39,663 bases of DNA from Bacillota bacterium. GTDB taxonomy: Bacteria; Bacillota; UBA5301. Position numbers and translations under genes: made by a program. The notes under the pieces were generated by a model. That model was given only the letters and a program-made list of their open reading frames with translations, was not told where the DNA came from and made no database searches. Below, piece by piece: positions 17,463-25,902 of this stretch; positions within the stretch are counted from its first letter, which is position 1; each line of letters begins with the position of its first letter. Where the stretch lies: contig JAAYHC010000007.1 in NCBI GenBank assembly GCA_012735535.1, forward strand, positions 1 to 39,663, read 5' to 3'.

Positions 17463-18137
17463 TTACCTTTCTAAAGAAACGAACTCATTCATAATCTGCA
17501 GCCCGGCAGAGGTGCCGATCCGCGTAGCACCGGCCGCCACCATCGCCTGCAGCGTCGCCAGGTCACGGATACCTCCGGAGGCTTTTACGCCGACCTGATC
17601 ACCGACGGTTTGCCGCATGAGCCGAACATCCTCCGGCGTAGCACCCCCTTTGGCAAACCCGGTCGAAGTCTTGACGAAAGCAGCTCCCGCAGCCACCGCC
17701 AACCGACAAGCGATCACCTTCTCCTCTTCGGTCAAGAGCGCGGTTTCAATGATCACCTTGACCGGCCGTCCCTCGACGGCCTTGACCACCTGAGCAATCT
17801 CTGCGCGCACATACTCGTGATCACTGGCTTTGAGCCGCCCGAGATTGAGCACCAGATCCAGCTCATCCGCCCCGCCGGAGACGGCTTCGACAGCCTCAGC
17901 AACCTTAACCTCCGGGGTGGTGGCGCCCAGCGGGAACCCGACGACGGTAGCAACCAAGACCCCGGTCCGGTCAAGCTCGGCGGCGGCCAGCCGAACATAG
18001 CATGGATTGATGCAGACCGCCTTAAAAGAGTGTGCAACCGCTTCACGGCAGAGCGCTTTGATTTGCTCAGGGGTCGCCTCCGGTTTAAGCAGGGTGTGAT
18101 CGATTAAAGCGGCGAGCTCAGCTGCGCTCCGGATCAT
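17463..18137 (-). CDS. deoC: DeoC, deoxyribose-phosphate aldolase
   Basis: DeoC splits 2-deoxyribose 5-phosphate to acetaldehyde and glyceraldehyde 3-phosphate in deoxynucleoside catabolism. The barrel starts LAALIDHTLLKPEAT. The Schiff-base lysine is in AAFVKTSTGF and the proton-relay lysine in VGVKASGGIRD. It has 224 residues. The ATG overlaps the end of the MoeA-PBP gene by 20 bases and has GGAGAGG at good spacing, so it is the last gene of a long minus-strand run. No other nucleoside catabolic gene accompanies it, so its membership of the run may be incidental. Confidence 0.97.
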   Translation of the reverse strand: MIRSAAELAALIDHTLLKPEATPEQIKALCREAVAHSFKAVCINPCYVRLAAAELDRTGVLVATVVGFPLGATTPEVKVAEAVEAVSGGADELDLVLNLGRLKASDHEYVRAEIAQVVKAVEGRPVKVIIETALLTEEEKVIACRLAVAAGAAFVKTSTGFAKGGATPEDVRLMRQTVGDQVGVKASGGIRDLATLQAMVAAGATRIGTSAGLQIMNEFVSLER

Positions 18138-20049
18138 CTAGTTCCTCTCCCATCTGACGGGGATCATACCCAGGGATAGTCGCGATGAACTCGCGGAAAG
18201 CCGGATCCTGTAAAGCCTGCAAGACCCGCTGCACCTTCGGGGTTTCTAAGAATTCACACGGCACAATCAGGTCATAGCGTTCCTCGGCAACCGGAATGAA
18301 GTCCAAGCCCAAAGCCGTGGCGGCGGCTTTAATCCCTAGACCGACATCGGCAACCCCGGCCGAGACCGCTACGGCAACCCCGGTGTGGGTGTACTCCTCG
18401 CGATCATAACCCTTGACCGCGGTCGGATCAATGCCGAGTTCAGCCAGTTTACTATCCAACAGAATCCTGGTACCCGCTCCCCGCTGTCGATTGACGATAG
18501 TCACATCTGCTCGGGCATAATCCTCGAAGCCGGTAATGTTCTTTGGGTTGCCCGGCGGCACAATAAAGCCTTGCATCCGGTAAACTAAGTTAAAAACCTT
18601 AACCGGCACGTTGCGTAGGTATCTGCGAATGAATGGCCAGTTATACTCACCTGAGTCTGGATCCAACAGGTGGGCGCCGGCCAAGTGCGCCTCCCCCTTG
18701 GCCAGGGCTAATATCCCGCCCAAACTGCCGATCGAAGCGATGGACAACCTGGTTCGACTGCCATAACCGCGCAAAAAGCTGTCCAGCTCATCGAGGACCA
18801 GGTCATGGCTGCCGGCGAGCAAGACCGTATCCGCCACCTCTTCGGGGGTGCAGAAAAGCTCCACCTCCACCGTTTCCCCGGAGGCATAGCCCTGACTTAG
18901 GCGCGGCACTCTGACCATACCGTCGGCCTTGACCATCGACATAATCAAGCCGGCACCACGGGCGATCGGGGTGGCCATCACCTTGTCCCCGACCTGTCCA
19001 ACCCGGACCCGGACAAATTCCTCAGCCCCCGGCGCAGAGACGAGTTTCTTGGTCAAGGTAGCCTTTATCTTCGGACTGCTCGGCGGCTCCCAGTTCTGCA
19101 GAGCGCCCACCGCAGCCTTAATAAAGATTTCGGCGGCGACAATTGCAGAGACAGGATAACCCGGCAGGCCAACCACGCCAACCCCCTGAACCATACCGAG
19201 GATCACCGGTTTGCCCGGTTTGATCGCCGCACCGTGAGCTAAGAGCTCACCCAACTCCTCAATCACATCGGCAGTGAAATCTTTCGAGCCGGCCGAAGAG
19301 CCGGCATTAATAATCACCAAGTCGTTCTCGGCAATGGCCTCCAGTAAGGCCTGCTTGATCAAGTCCGGCTCATCCGGGACCACCGGATAAACCTTGCTCG
19401 TACAACCCCACTCGTGTAGCATGCCGGTAATCACCTGGGAGTTGAACTCCACAATCTCGCCCGGGGCTAGCTCCACTTTGTCGGGATTCCGGGTGATATC
19501 GATGATCTCCGAGCCGGAGGGGATAAAGCCGACGCGGGGACGCGCAAAAACCGGCACCCGCAAGATCCCGGAGGCAAGCAGTGCCCCCAGATCCACCGGA
19601 GTAATCCGGTGGTGCTGCGGCAAGACCATCTCGCCCAAAACGATATCTTCGCCAACCGGTCGGACATTCTCCCAGGGCGCCACCGCTTTGATGATCACAT
19701 AACCCTCGTCCGTCTCATGGACATCCTCGATCATCACCACCGCATCCTTCCCTTTGGGCAGCGGATAGCCGGTATTGACCGGAATCGCTTCTGCCTTGGG
19801 GAGCACAACGGGGTTACTCTCGGAGGCGCCAAAGGTCATTTCGGAGCGCACCGCATACCCATCCATCGCCGAAGCGTGGTAATGCGGGGAACTGATTCTG
19901 GCCCGCAGGGCTTCGGCGGTAATTCGCCCCAAGGCCTCAGTCGTCGGAATAACCTCCACACCCAGCCGCGCCGATTCGCGAATCCGGGCGACAAAGAGCG
20001 ATTGTAACTCCTCCCAGGGGCGCTGGGTTAAATATACTCGTCTCGTCAT
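18118..20049 (-). CDS. MoeA-type molybdopterin molybdenumtransferase fused to a PBP-like domain
   Basis: This 643-residue protein has a MoeA part (about residues 1-410) and a C-terminal periplasmic-binding-protein-like domain (about 415-635). MoeA features are HYHASAMDGYAV near the start, the VNTGYPLPKGKDAVVMIED segment, the NAGSSAGSKDFT motif and PGKPVILG...GLPGYPVSA. The second domain has AGSHDLVLDELDSFL and later VNRQRGAGTRILLD, the pattern of the COG1910-type ligand-binding domain found fused to MoeA or to LysR-like ModE proteins. It inserts Mo (or W) into molybdopterin; the fused domain may sense or bind an oxyanion. There is no signal peptide, so it is cytoplasmic. It overlaps the second moeA as ATGA. 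Confidence 0.92.
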   Translation of the reverse strand: MTRRVYLTQRPWEELQSLFVARIRESARLGVEVIPTTEALGRITAEALRARISSPHYHASAMDGYAVRSEMTFGASESNPVVLPKAEAIPVNTGYPLPKGKDAVVMIEDVHETDEGYVIIKAVAPWENVRPVGEDIVLGEMVLPQHHRITPVDLGALLASGILRVPVFARPRVGFIPSGSEIIDITRNPDKVELAPGEIVEFNSQVITGMLHEWGCTSKVYPVVPDEPDLIKQALLEAIAENDLVIINAGSSAGSKDFTADVIEELGELLAHGAAIKPGKPVILGMVQGVGVVGLPGYPVSAIVAAEIFIKAAVGALQNWEPPSSPKIKATLTKKLVSAPGAEEFVRVRVGQVGDKVMATPIARGAGLIMSMVKADGMVRVPRLSQGYASGETVEVELFCTPEEVADTVLLAGSHDLVLDELDSFLRGYGSRTRLSIASIGSLGGILALAKGEAHLAGAHLLDPDSGEYNWPFIRRYLRNVPVKVFNLVYRMQGFIVPPGNPKNITGFEDYARADVTIVNRQRGAGTRILLDSKLAELGIDPTAVKGYDREEYTHTGVAVAVSAGVADVGLGIKAAATALGLDFIPVAEERYDLIVPCEFLETPKVQRVLQALQDPAFREFIATIPGYDPRQMGEELDDPERS

Positions 20050-21305
20050 CGTATCTCTCCCTCATCCCAGGCTAATAGCTCCACAAGCTCGCCGGCTTTA
20101 ACCCCTTCGCTGCCCAGCGGGATGCAGGCCAAAGCCTGACCTCTGAGGAGCGTCGAAACCAATCCGGATTTGCCGAGCACCGGATCGGCCCAAAAAGCGC
20201 CATCTTGTTCGATGATCCGTACCCGCACGTATTCCTCGCGTCCGGCAGGTGAAGCGAGACTGCGGGTGATCGGCAAGCGCAGAATCCTGCGGGGGTGGAT
20301 CTGAGTCTCCCCTTGCAGATAACGGATGATCGGTTCCACCAACACCTTATATACCACCAGCGCACTCGCCGGATGGCCCGGCAGACCGATCACCGGAACC
20401 CGGCCGACAACCCCGGCCAAGGTAGGCTTGCCAGGTTTGAGCGTCACCCCGTGAAAGATCACACCGGGGGAGCCGAGCTGCTCGATTACATCAATGGTGT
20501 GGTCGCGCACCCCTACCGAACTGCCGCCGGAGAGCAAAACCACATCGGTTGCCTCCACCAATTCCCGCACTGCGGTAACCAGGCGATCAAAATTATCAGG
20601 CATGATCCCGCCCAAGACGACCTCGCACCCTAAATGACGGAGATTGGCGGCCAAGGCCCACGAGTTCACATCTCTGATCTGACCGGGTTTGAGCGGATCG
20701 GTTTCGATCGGCACGATCTCATCACCGGTCGAAAGCAGTCCCACCTTGAGGCGGCGGTAGACCTTCACCGTTGTAATACCGCAGGCAGCTAAAGCCCCGA
20801 TATCCTGGGCCCGCACCCGCGACCCCAACGGCAAGATCACCTCGCCACGGCGCAGGTCTTCGTCGGGAGCGACCATATTTTCGCCGGGGGAGACCCCTTC
20901 ATAAACCTCTAAGAGTTCGCCGGTTCGTTCAACATGCTCGACCATGACCACACTATCGGCACCGGCGGGAAGCATGGCACCCGTTGGGACTTCCACCGCT
21001 TCACCGGGCCCGATGGTCAGTGTGTTGACCTCGCCCATCGCCACACTGCCGATGACAGTAAAAAGGCCAGGAATACTCTGGGAGGCCCCGAAGCTATCCT
21101 TGGCCCGAATCGCATAACCGTCAACCGTGGACCGGGCGAACCCCGGAATATCTTCTTTAGCCGTAATCTCTGCGGCGACGATCCGTCCCAGCGCGTCTAA
21201 GAGGGACACCTCTTCGGTCTCGGTGAGACGGCTGAGCAACTTGAACAAGCTCTCACCGGCATCAGCAACGGTTAACAGATCATAAAACTCACGTGAAGTG
21301 ACCAT
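20046..21305 (-). CDS. moeA: MoeA, molybdopterin molybdenumtransferase
   Basis: This is a stand-alone MoeA of 419 residues. The active-site region is GFARSTVDGYAIRA, followed by PTGAMLPAGADSVVMVEH, LLSTGDEIV, LLSGGSSVGVRDHT and the PGKPTLAG...GLPGHPASALV loop. It catalyses insertion of molybdate into MPT-AMP. The ATG at 21305 has AGGGG six bases upstream; a TTG two codons earlier is less likely. Two MoeA proteins encoded in tandem are seen in anaerobes using both Mo and W enzymes, where each may load one metal; here that is inference. No molybdoenzyme gene is in the window. Confidence 0.95.
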   Translation of the reverse strand: MVTSREFYDLLTVADAGESLFKLLSRLTETEEVSLLDALGRIVAAEITAKEDIPGFARSTVDGYAIRAKDSFGASQSIPGLFTVIGSVAMGEVNTLTIGPGEAVEVPTGAMLPAGADSVVMVEHVERTGELLEVYEGVSPGENMVAPDEDLRRGEVILPLGSRVRAQDIGALAACGITTVKVYRRLKVGLLSTGDEIVPIETDPLKPGQIRDVNSWALAANLRHLGCEVVLGGIMPDNFDRLVTAVRELVEATDVVLLSGGSSVGVRDHTIDVIEQLGSPGVIFHGVTLKPGKPTLAGVVGRVPVIGLPGHPASALVVYKVLVEPIIRYLQGETQIHPRRILRLPITRSLASPAGREEYVRVRIIEQDGAFWADPVLGKSGLVSTLLRGQALACIPLGSEGVKAGELVELLAWDEGEIR

Positions 21306-21314
21306 CGGCAACCC

Positions 21315-21497
21315 CTATTTGAAACAGCCGAGTTGACAACCGGCAATTTTAATCTTCAACTCGTTCGCCGCATCCCCGACTTTGCGCGGCGGTACCTCAA
21401 ACTCTTCGGCGATCTGAAAAGCAACCCGACAGGCAAGTTTGCCGTCTTTCGCCATCTCTTTTACCCGCTCTTTGAGCTTGTCAACCTCAACGGTCAT
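21315..21497 (-). CDS. Small three-cysteine protein upstream of moeA, function unknown
   Basis: A 60-residue protein has AAAGGAGG six bases before its ATG and its stop nine bases before the moeA start, so it is a real, well-expressed gene coupled to moeA. The N-terminal half is a charged helix (VDKLKERVKEMAKDGK). A middle section (CRVAFQIAEEFEVPPRKVGDAANEL) looks like a small helix-turn-helix, and the tail ends IAGCQLGCFK. Cys23 and the final CxxxC pair could bind a metal or iron-sulfur cluster. I believe similar short proteins occur beside moeA in other anaerobes but cannot name the family. A role in molybdenum or tungsten cofactor handling is inferred only from position. Confidence 0.8.
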   Translation of the reverse strand: MTVEVDKLKERVKEMAKDGKLACRVAFQIAEEFEVPPRKVGDAANELKIKIAGCQLGCFK

Positions 21498-21520
21498 AAA
21501 AATCCTCCTTTACCCATTAT

Positions 21521-22516
21521 TTACATATTCAGCGCCATCGATACGGTCGCCCGCCAGGCATCGGCTTGGTTGGCGGCGGCCAGATTGAGGCTCAAGGCTC
21601 CCAGCCGCAAACTAAACCCGCCGGTATACGTCGGCTCCGCCTCCGGTTCGATAATACCGCCAACTCTCACCGTAAAAACTCTCCAGAAATCTTTGGCTAG
21701 GCCGATCCGGTAACGGCGCAAATCATCTTCATTCCATTCCCAATCAAAAGCAGCTCTGAGGTTTCGGCCGTCCCAACCGATGCCGGCCTGATAGGTCGGG
21801 GTGACCGGTTGGACGAAACTCACCAGATCATCCTGATCCCACTTGAAATTGCCCCTAATGTTGCGAGCGACACACCCCACACGCAAGTTGCCGGCTAAAT
21901 CAATTTGGGCGCCGACATCCAACGAACGACCGGTACCGGCCGGGTTAAAGCGATAATCCAGACAGGCAAAGTCGCGATCGAGCCGGGCCTCGTACTTTTG
22001 AGCGGCGTAATAATTGAACGTCGTCCCCACCGCCAACGTACGTCCTAAAATCGGCAGCGGCAGAGCCATGCTAATCTTCGAATTGTAGACCAAAACCCCT
22101 TCCGCATGATACGACGCTGCCTCGGCCGACGGAGTTTTGAATCCCAGGGCCTGTCCCCCCATATTGATCGCAAAACGCGGGGTGGCGAACCCCGCCATCC
22201 CACCGGCCTCAAAATGCAAGGGCTCTGTCGGCAACTCGGCACCAGAGAAATGATTATCGACGAGATCCCGGAGAACTGCGGGCTGATCGGTATAATCGGT
22301 ATAAAAAGAAAGGTTTGGCTCAATCGAAAAGCGATTTACTCGCGCCAGGCCGGCCGGGTTCCACACCGCGGCGTAGACATCCTTGGTCAGAGCAACCCCG
22401 GCACCGCCCATGCCGGTCATTTCGGTGCCAAAACTTAAGTTGGCCGCGTAAAGCGGAACAGCTACCAGCAATGAGCAGAGAATACCTAGTACGAGTACGC
22501 ACCGCAAAACCATCAT
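21521..22516 (-). CDS. PorV/TraF-like outer-membrane beta-barrel protein
   Basis: The protein has a signal peptide (hydrophobic core ending PLYA) and then the hallmark start of PorV/TraF/UPF0164 barrels: GTEMTGMGGAGVALTKD followed by AVWNPAGLAR. The remainder alternates short amphipathic strands (for example LRAAFDWEWNE, FTVRVGGIIE, YTGGFSLRLGALSLNLAA), as expected for an outer-membrane barrel of 331 residues. The C-terminal residue is Met rather than the usual aromatic. It implies an outer membrane, unusual in Bacillota but known for diderm lineages. AAGGTGG precedes two adjacent ATGs. It lies between tsaD and the molybdenum genes with no obvious link to either. Confidence 0.75.
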   Translation of the reverse strand: MMVLRCVLVLGILCSLLVAVPLYAANLSFGTEMTGMGGAGVALTKDVYAAVWNPAGLARVNRFSIEPNLSFYTDYTDQPAVLRDLVDNHFSGAELPTEPLHFEAGGMAGFATPRFAINMGGQALGFKTPSAEAASYHAEGVLVYNSKISMALPLPILGRTLAVGTTFNYYAAQKYEARLDRDFACLDYRFNPAGTGRSLDVGAQIDLAGNLRVGCVARNIRGNFKWDQDDLVSFVQPVTPTYQAGIGWDGRNLRAAFDWEWNEDDLRRYRIGLAKDFWRVFTVRVGGIIEPEAEPTYTGGFSLRLGALSLNLAAANQADAWRATVSMALNM

Positions 22517-22591
22517 TATCCACCTTATCCAGATCTCGCTAACTTAAAGGCGATTCGACGAGTGAGGCTGAGAATCCTGTAGTCGATATTC

Positions 22592-23635
22592 TTATTTGCC
22601 GAATTGTAACCCGGGTACCGCATTAAGCGATAGCTCGGAGCATTCCCCCGCCAACAGACGGTGAAAGCCCGCAGCGGCAATCATCGCCGCATTATCCGTT
22701 GTGTACTCAAGCGGCGGTGCATAGAACCGAGCACCGCGCTGCTCGATAGATTGCTGCAGGCGTTCACGCAAAGCGCGATTGGCCGCTACCCCGCCGGAGA
22801 GGGCGACCTGGTTGATGCCGGTCCGTTCCAGGGCCAAGAGCACCTTCTCCTCCAAAGCATCGATGATTGCTGCCTGGAACGAGGCGGCGATATCCGCTAA
22901 TTCGCCGGGATCCAGATCGGCCGTCCCGCTCTTTTGGCGGCGTTGGTTGAGGTGATTCAGCACCGCCGTTTTCAACCCGCTGAAACTGAAATCCAGGGTC
23001 GCCTCGGACTGTAAGGCCCGGGGGAAGTCGTAGGCGGTCGGGTCACCCGTGCGCGCCACCCGCTCCACTTGAGGACCGCCCGGATAACCGAGGCCGAGGA
23101 CCCGGGCAATCTTGTCAAAAGCCTCCCCGGCAGCATCATCCCTCGTCTGGCCGAGCAATTCGTACCGGCCGAGCTCGCGCACGGCAAAAAGCGCGGTATG
23201 TCCTCCGGAAACGGTCAAACAGAGCAAAGGCGGCTGCAACTGGGGAAAGGCCAAGAAATTGGCATAAATGTGGCCTTCGATATGGTTGACCCCGATCAGC
23301 GGGATCTGCCGGGCAAACGCGATCGCCTTGGCGACGGATACGCCCACCAAGAGACTGCCGACGAGGCCCGGCCCATACGTCACCGCCACCGCATCGATTT
23401 CCGCTAACTCCACCCCGGCCGCAGCGATAGCCTCATCGATCACCGGTAAGATCCGTTCCAGATGGTTCCGCGAGGCTACCTCCGGCACCACTCCCCCGTA
23501 CTTTTGGTGCAGAGCGACTTGGGAGGAGATGATGCTGGAGAGCACTTCTCGGCCACCTTTGACTAGGGCCGCCGCGGTTTCATCGCAGCTGGTTTCGATC
23601 CCCAAAACTAGTGCATCCGGAGTAATACCACTCAT
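22592..23635 (-). CDS. tsaD: TsaD, tRNA N6-threonylcarbamoyladenosine transferase subunit
   Basis: TsaD with TsaB and TsaE transfers the threonylcarbamoyl group to A37 of ANN-decoding tRNAs. The ASKHA fold is evident from VLGIETSCDETAAAL at the start, the metal-binding HIEGHIYANF histidines, TVSGGHTALFAV and ALSGGVAANRALRERL. It has 347 residues. The ATG overlaps the rimI stop in TAATG, with GAAGGA nine bases upstream; an ATG six codons earlier is possible. It is followed by the outer-membrane gene after 75 bases. Confidence 0.96.
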   Translation of the reverse strand: MSGITPDALVLGIETSCDETAAALVKGGREVLSSIISSQVALHQKYGGVVPEVASRNHLERILPVIDEAIAAAGVELAEIDAVAVTYGPGLVGSLLVGVSVAKAIAFARQIPLIGVNHIEGHIYANFLAFPQLQPPLLCLTVSGGHTALFAVRELGRYELLGQTRDDAAGEAFDKIARVLGLGYPGGPQVERVARTGDPTAYDFPRALQSEATLDFSFSGLKTAVLNHLNQRRQKSGTADLDPGELADIAASFQAAIIDALEEKVLLALERTGINQVALSGGVAANRALRERLQQSIEQRGARFYAPPLEYTTDNAAMIAAAGFHRLLAGECSELSLNAVPGLQFGK

Positions 23636-24102
23636 TATAACTGATCCTTCCACATAATGATCGCATCTTCGTTGTTATCACGGTAATATCCCGGGCGGAT
23701 CCCCACAGGCACAAAGCCTTCGCTACGATAAAGCAAATAGGCCTGGTGGTTGGATTTGCGCACCTCAAGGGTCATCCGGCTGATCCCGCGGCTTTTGGCG
23801 ATTTCGGTCAGTTTTCGCAAGAGCATTCGGCCCACCCCTTTGCGCCGCTCGCCAGGATCCACTGCTAAGGTAGTGATATGGGCCTCGTCAAAAACCAACC
23901 ACATCCCGGTGTAGCCGATCACCCGCTCGCCCCGCTTGGCCACGATATAGACCGCCTTGTCATTCTCGGAGATCTCCGACAGGTAGGCCAAGCGCGACCA
24001 CGGGCTGGGAAAAGACTGCCGTTCGATCTCGATGACCTGGGAAATATCATCGGTCCGCATTGGTAAAAAGACTAGGTCGGACTCATCTAACCTGGCACTC
24101 AT
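23635..24102 (-). CDS. rimI: RimI, ribosomal protein S18-alanine N-acetyltransferase
   Basis: This is a GNAT-fold N-acetyltransferase. It shows IEIERQSFPSPWS near the start, ITTLAVDPGERRKGVGRMLL as the acetyl-CoA pyrophosphate loop, and the RSEGFVPVGIRPGYY...DAIIMWK tail shared by RimI proteins. It should acetylate the N-terminus of S18 and possibly other proteins. Its position between tsaB and tsaD is a classic arrangement. The ATG at 24102 has GGAG nine bases upstream. The ATG five codons earlier directly abuts the tsaB stop but has no clear ribosome-binding site. Confidence 0.94.
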   Translation of the reverse strand: MSARLDESDLVFLPMRTDDISQVIEIERQSFPSPWSRLAYLSEISENDKAVYIVAKRGERVIGYTGMWLVFDEAHITTLAVDPGERRKGVGRMLLRKLTEIAKSRGISRMTLEVRKSNHQAYLLYRSEGFVPVGIRPGYYRDNNEDAIIMWKDQL

Positions 24103-24117
24103 CAACGTCAGCTCCAT

Positions 24118-24795
24118 CTACTCGACATAAGGACGCCGCAGGTACAATGGCTTTAAATTCAAGGCCTGCCGCTGGTGGCCCAAAGCCAACTTGGCGGCGG
24201 ACAAAACCGCTAAGTTGGCCGGCTGCGGATGAGCCAATTCAGACGGGGCAAACCGCGCCGTCTGGCCGAGAAGATCGGTGAGGGCCGCTTGATGCTTCAC
24301 CGCACCATCACCGACGAGGATGGCCTCTTCTGTTCCTAAGATGGCCGGCAACTCCGCCAGCCGGGCCACGCGGAGCTCGGTAAGCTGCTCCAAATAAGGC
24401 GGCTCCGCCAGACAGCGATAGCTGCCGAGGTAGACCTCATCCTGGCGGGCCGGCTGGAGGGCTACAACCCGCAGAGTGGTCGGCCAGACCCCCATCGCAA
24501 TAATCTCCAACGAGGGAACCGGGATCACCGGCAAGTGCAGGGCATAGCCCAGTCCCATCGCCGTCCCAACAGCAATCCTGATCCCAGTATATGAGCCTGG
24601 TCCAATCCCGACCCCCACCGCTGAGAGATCCGCCGGTTGAAGCCCGGCTAATTCTAATACTAGGGCTATCGCCGGCATTAGGTGTTCGGAATGGGTCCGG
24701 CGGACACTCAGCGTCAACTCCGCCTTGACCTGCCCGTCGCTATAAACCGCGATACAACCGACCGCGGTTGAACTGTCAAATGCTAGTAGATTCAA
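24118..24795 (-). CDS. tsaB: TsaB, tRNA threonylcarbamoylation scaffold subunit
   Basis: TsaB is an inactive TsaD paralogue that dimerises with TsaD. The N-terminus is LLAFDSSTAVGCIAVY, followed by RRTHSEHLMPAIALVL and the GVGIGPGSYTGIRIAVGTAMGL loop. A TTG start preceded by GGAGGAGG gives 225 residues and overlaps tsaE by 20 bases. An ATG further upstream would add 17 unrelated residues and lie inside tsaE, so it is rejected. Confidence 0.94.
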   Translation of the reverse strand: MNLLAFDSSTAVGCIAVYSDGQVKAELTLSVRRTHSEHLMPAIALVLELAGLQPADLSAVGVGIGPGSYTGIRIAVGTAMGLGYALHLPVIPVPSLEIIAMGVWPTTLRVVALQPARQDEVYLGSYRCLAEPPYLEQLTELRVARLAELPAILGTEEAILVGDGAVKHQAALTDLLGQTARFAPSELAHPQPANLAVLSAAKLALGHQRQALNLKPLYLRRPYVE

Positions 24796-25273
24796 CTGGT
24801 AACGGTCCTCCTCCAACCAGCTCTTCAGCCAGCCGAGCATAGGCACTTCCGTGTGCCGCCACCGTGATGCGGCGTTCTGCGGGGCCGAGATAGTCGAGCC
24901 TGAGTTCCAAATACTCCGGCGGTCGTAGCTCCCCTAGTTGATCAGGCCACTCAATCACCACAACCCCGCCGCGCTCAAAATATTCCTCAAATCCGAGCTC
25001 CGCCAGCTCCGAAGGGTCGCCGATCCGGTACAGATCGGCGTGAATCAGCGGCAAGCGTCCCGAGGCATACTCCTGGACGATCGTGAAAGTCGGGCTGGTA
25101 ATCGGCTCACTAACCCCTAGTCCCGCGCCGATACCCTGCGTTAACGCCGTCTTCCCCGCACCCAAGTCCCCGGAGAGCAAAACCACCGCCCCCGGAAACA
25201 ACAGGGAGGCGAGGTGACGACCGAATTCCTGCGTAGCTTGGGCACTATCTGCCCGCAACCGGTACTGCGTCAT
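24776..25273 (-). CDS. tsaE: TsaE, tRNA threonylcarbamoylation ATPase
   Basis: TsaE is a small P-loop ATPase that energises the TsaB-TsaD complex. The Walker A motif is LLSGDLGAGKTALTQGIG, and SPTFTIVQEY plus LIHADLYRI follow as in the family. FEEYFERGGVVVIEWPDQL is the Walker B and Trp region. The ATG shares bases with the dedA stop (TGATG) and has GAGGGTG seven bases upstream. Confidence 0.96.
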   Translation of the reverse strand: MTQYRLRADSAQATQEFGRHLASLLFPGAVVLLSGDLGAGKTALTQGIGAGLGVSEPITSPTFTIVQEYASGRLPLIHADLYRIGDPSELAELGFEEYFERGGVVVIEWPDQLGELRPPEYLELRLDYLGPAERRITVAAHGSAYARLAEELVGGGPLPVESTSI

Positions 25274-25902
25274 CAATTAGCACCCTCTTTTACTCTACGG
25301 CCGACCCAGAGACGATAACCGAACCAGAGTCCGAAGATGACCAGGCCCACCAGGATGACCGTCGCCACCCCCTGGAGATAAGGGGTGATCGCCTGCCAGT
25401 GACTGCCCAGCCGGTAACCCAAATAAGCGATGAAAGTCGCCCACGGGACAAAACCGAACAAGGTGTACAGAAAGAACTTCAGCGGATTCATCAACGATAA
25501 CCCGGCCGGCAGAGTAACGACATTGCGCAGCACCGGAAGCGGCCTCGTCAACAAGACCGCTACATCTCCGAACTTTTCGAACCAGCGCTGCACCCTGCGG
25601 ATGCGCCGCGGCCGCAGGTTAACGTACTTGCCGAAGCGAAACAGCAGCGGTAAACCGCCATAACGGAGAATCATAAAGGGCACCAAGGAACCCAAAGCAA
25701 ACCCGCCCGCCGCAGCAAAGACGATCCCCCAAAAGTCAAATCGGCCCTGTAAAACCAGGAAGCCGCCGAACAACAAAAAGATCTCACTAGTTATCGGCAA
25801 CCAAGATCCTTCGGCAAAGTGCGCGACAAATATTCCGGTATAGCCAAGAGTAGCGACCAATTGCCTGATGAGCTCGATTAATAATTCAAGCCAGTGAGCC
25901 AA
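25273..25902 (-). CDS. DedA-family membrane protein
   Basis: This polytopic inner-membrane protein of 209 residues belongs to the DedA (SNARE-associated/VTT) family, recently linked to flipping of phospholipids and undecaprenyl phosphate. The conserved core is FEKFGDVAVLLTRPLPVLRNVVTLPAG, then LMNPLKFFLYTLFGFVPWATFIAYLGYRLG. Two re-entrant-like hydrophobic segments and two or three further membrane segments can be seen. A TTG start with GAGAGGAG seven bases upstream overlaps the lipid kinase gene by 17 bases. Its association with a lipid kinase suggests a membrane-lipid role. Confidence 0.9.
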   Translation of the reverse strand: MAHWLELLIELIRQLVATLGYTGIFVAHFAEGSWLPITSEIFLLFGGFLVLQGRFDFWGIVFAAAGGFALGSLVPFMILRYGGLPLLFRFGKYVNLRPRRIRRVQRWFEKFGDVAVLLTRPLPVLRNVVTLPAGLSLMNPLKFFLYTLFGFVPWATFIAYLGYRLGSHWQAITPYLQGVATVILVGLVIFGLWFGYRLWVGRRVKEGAN

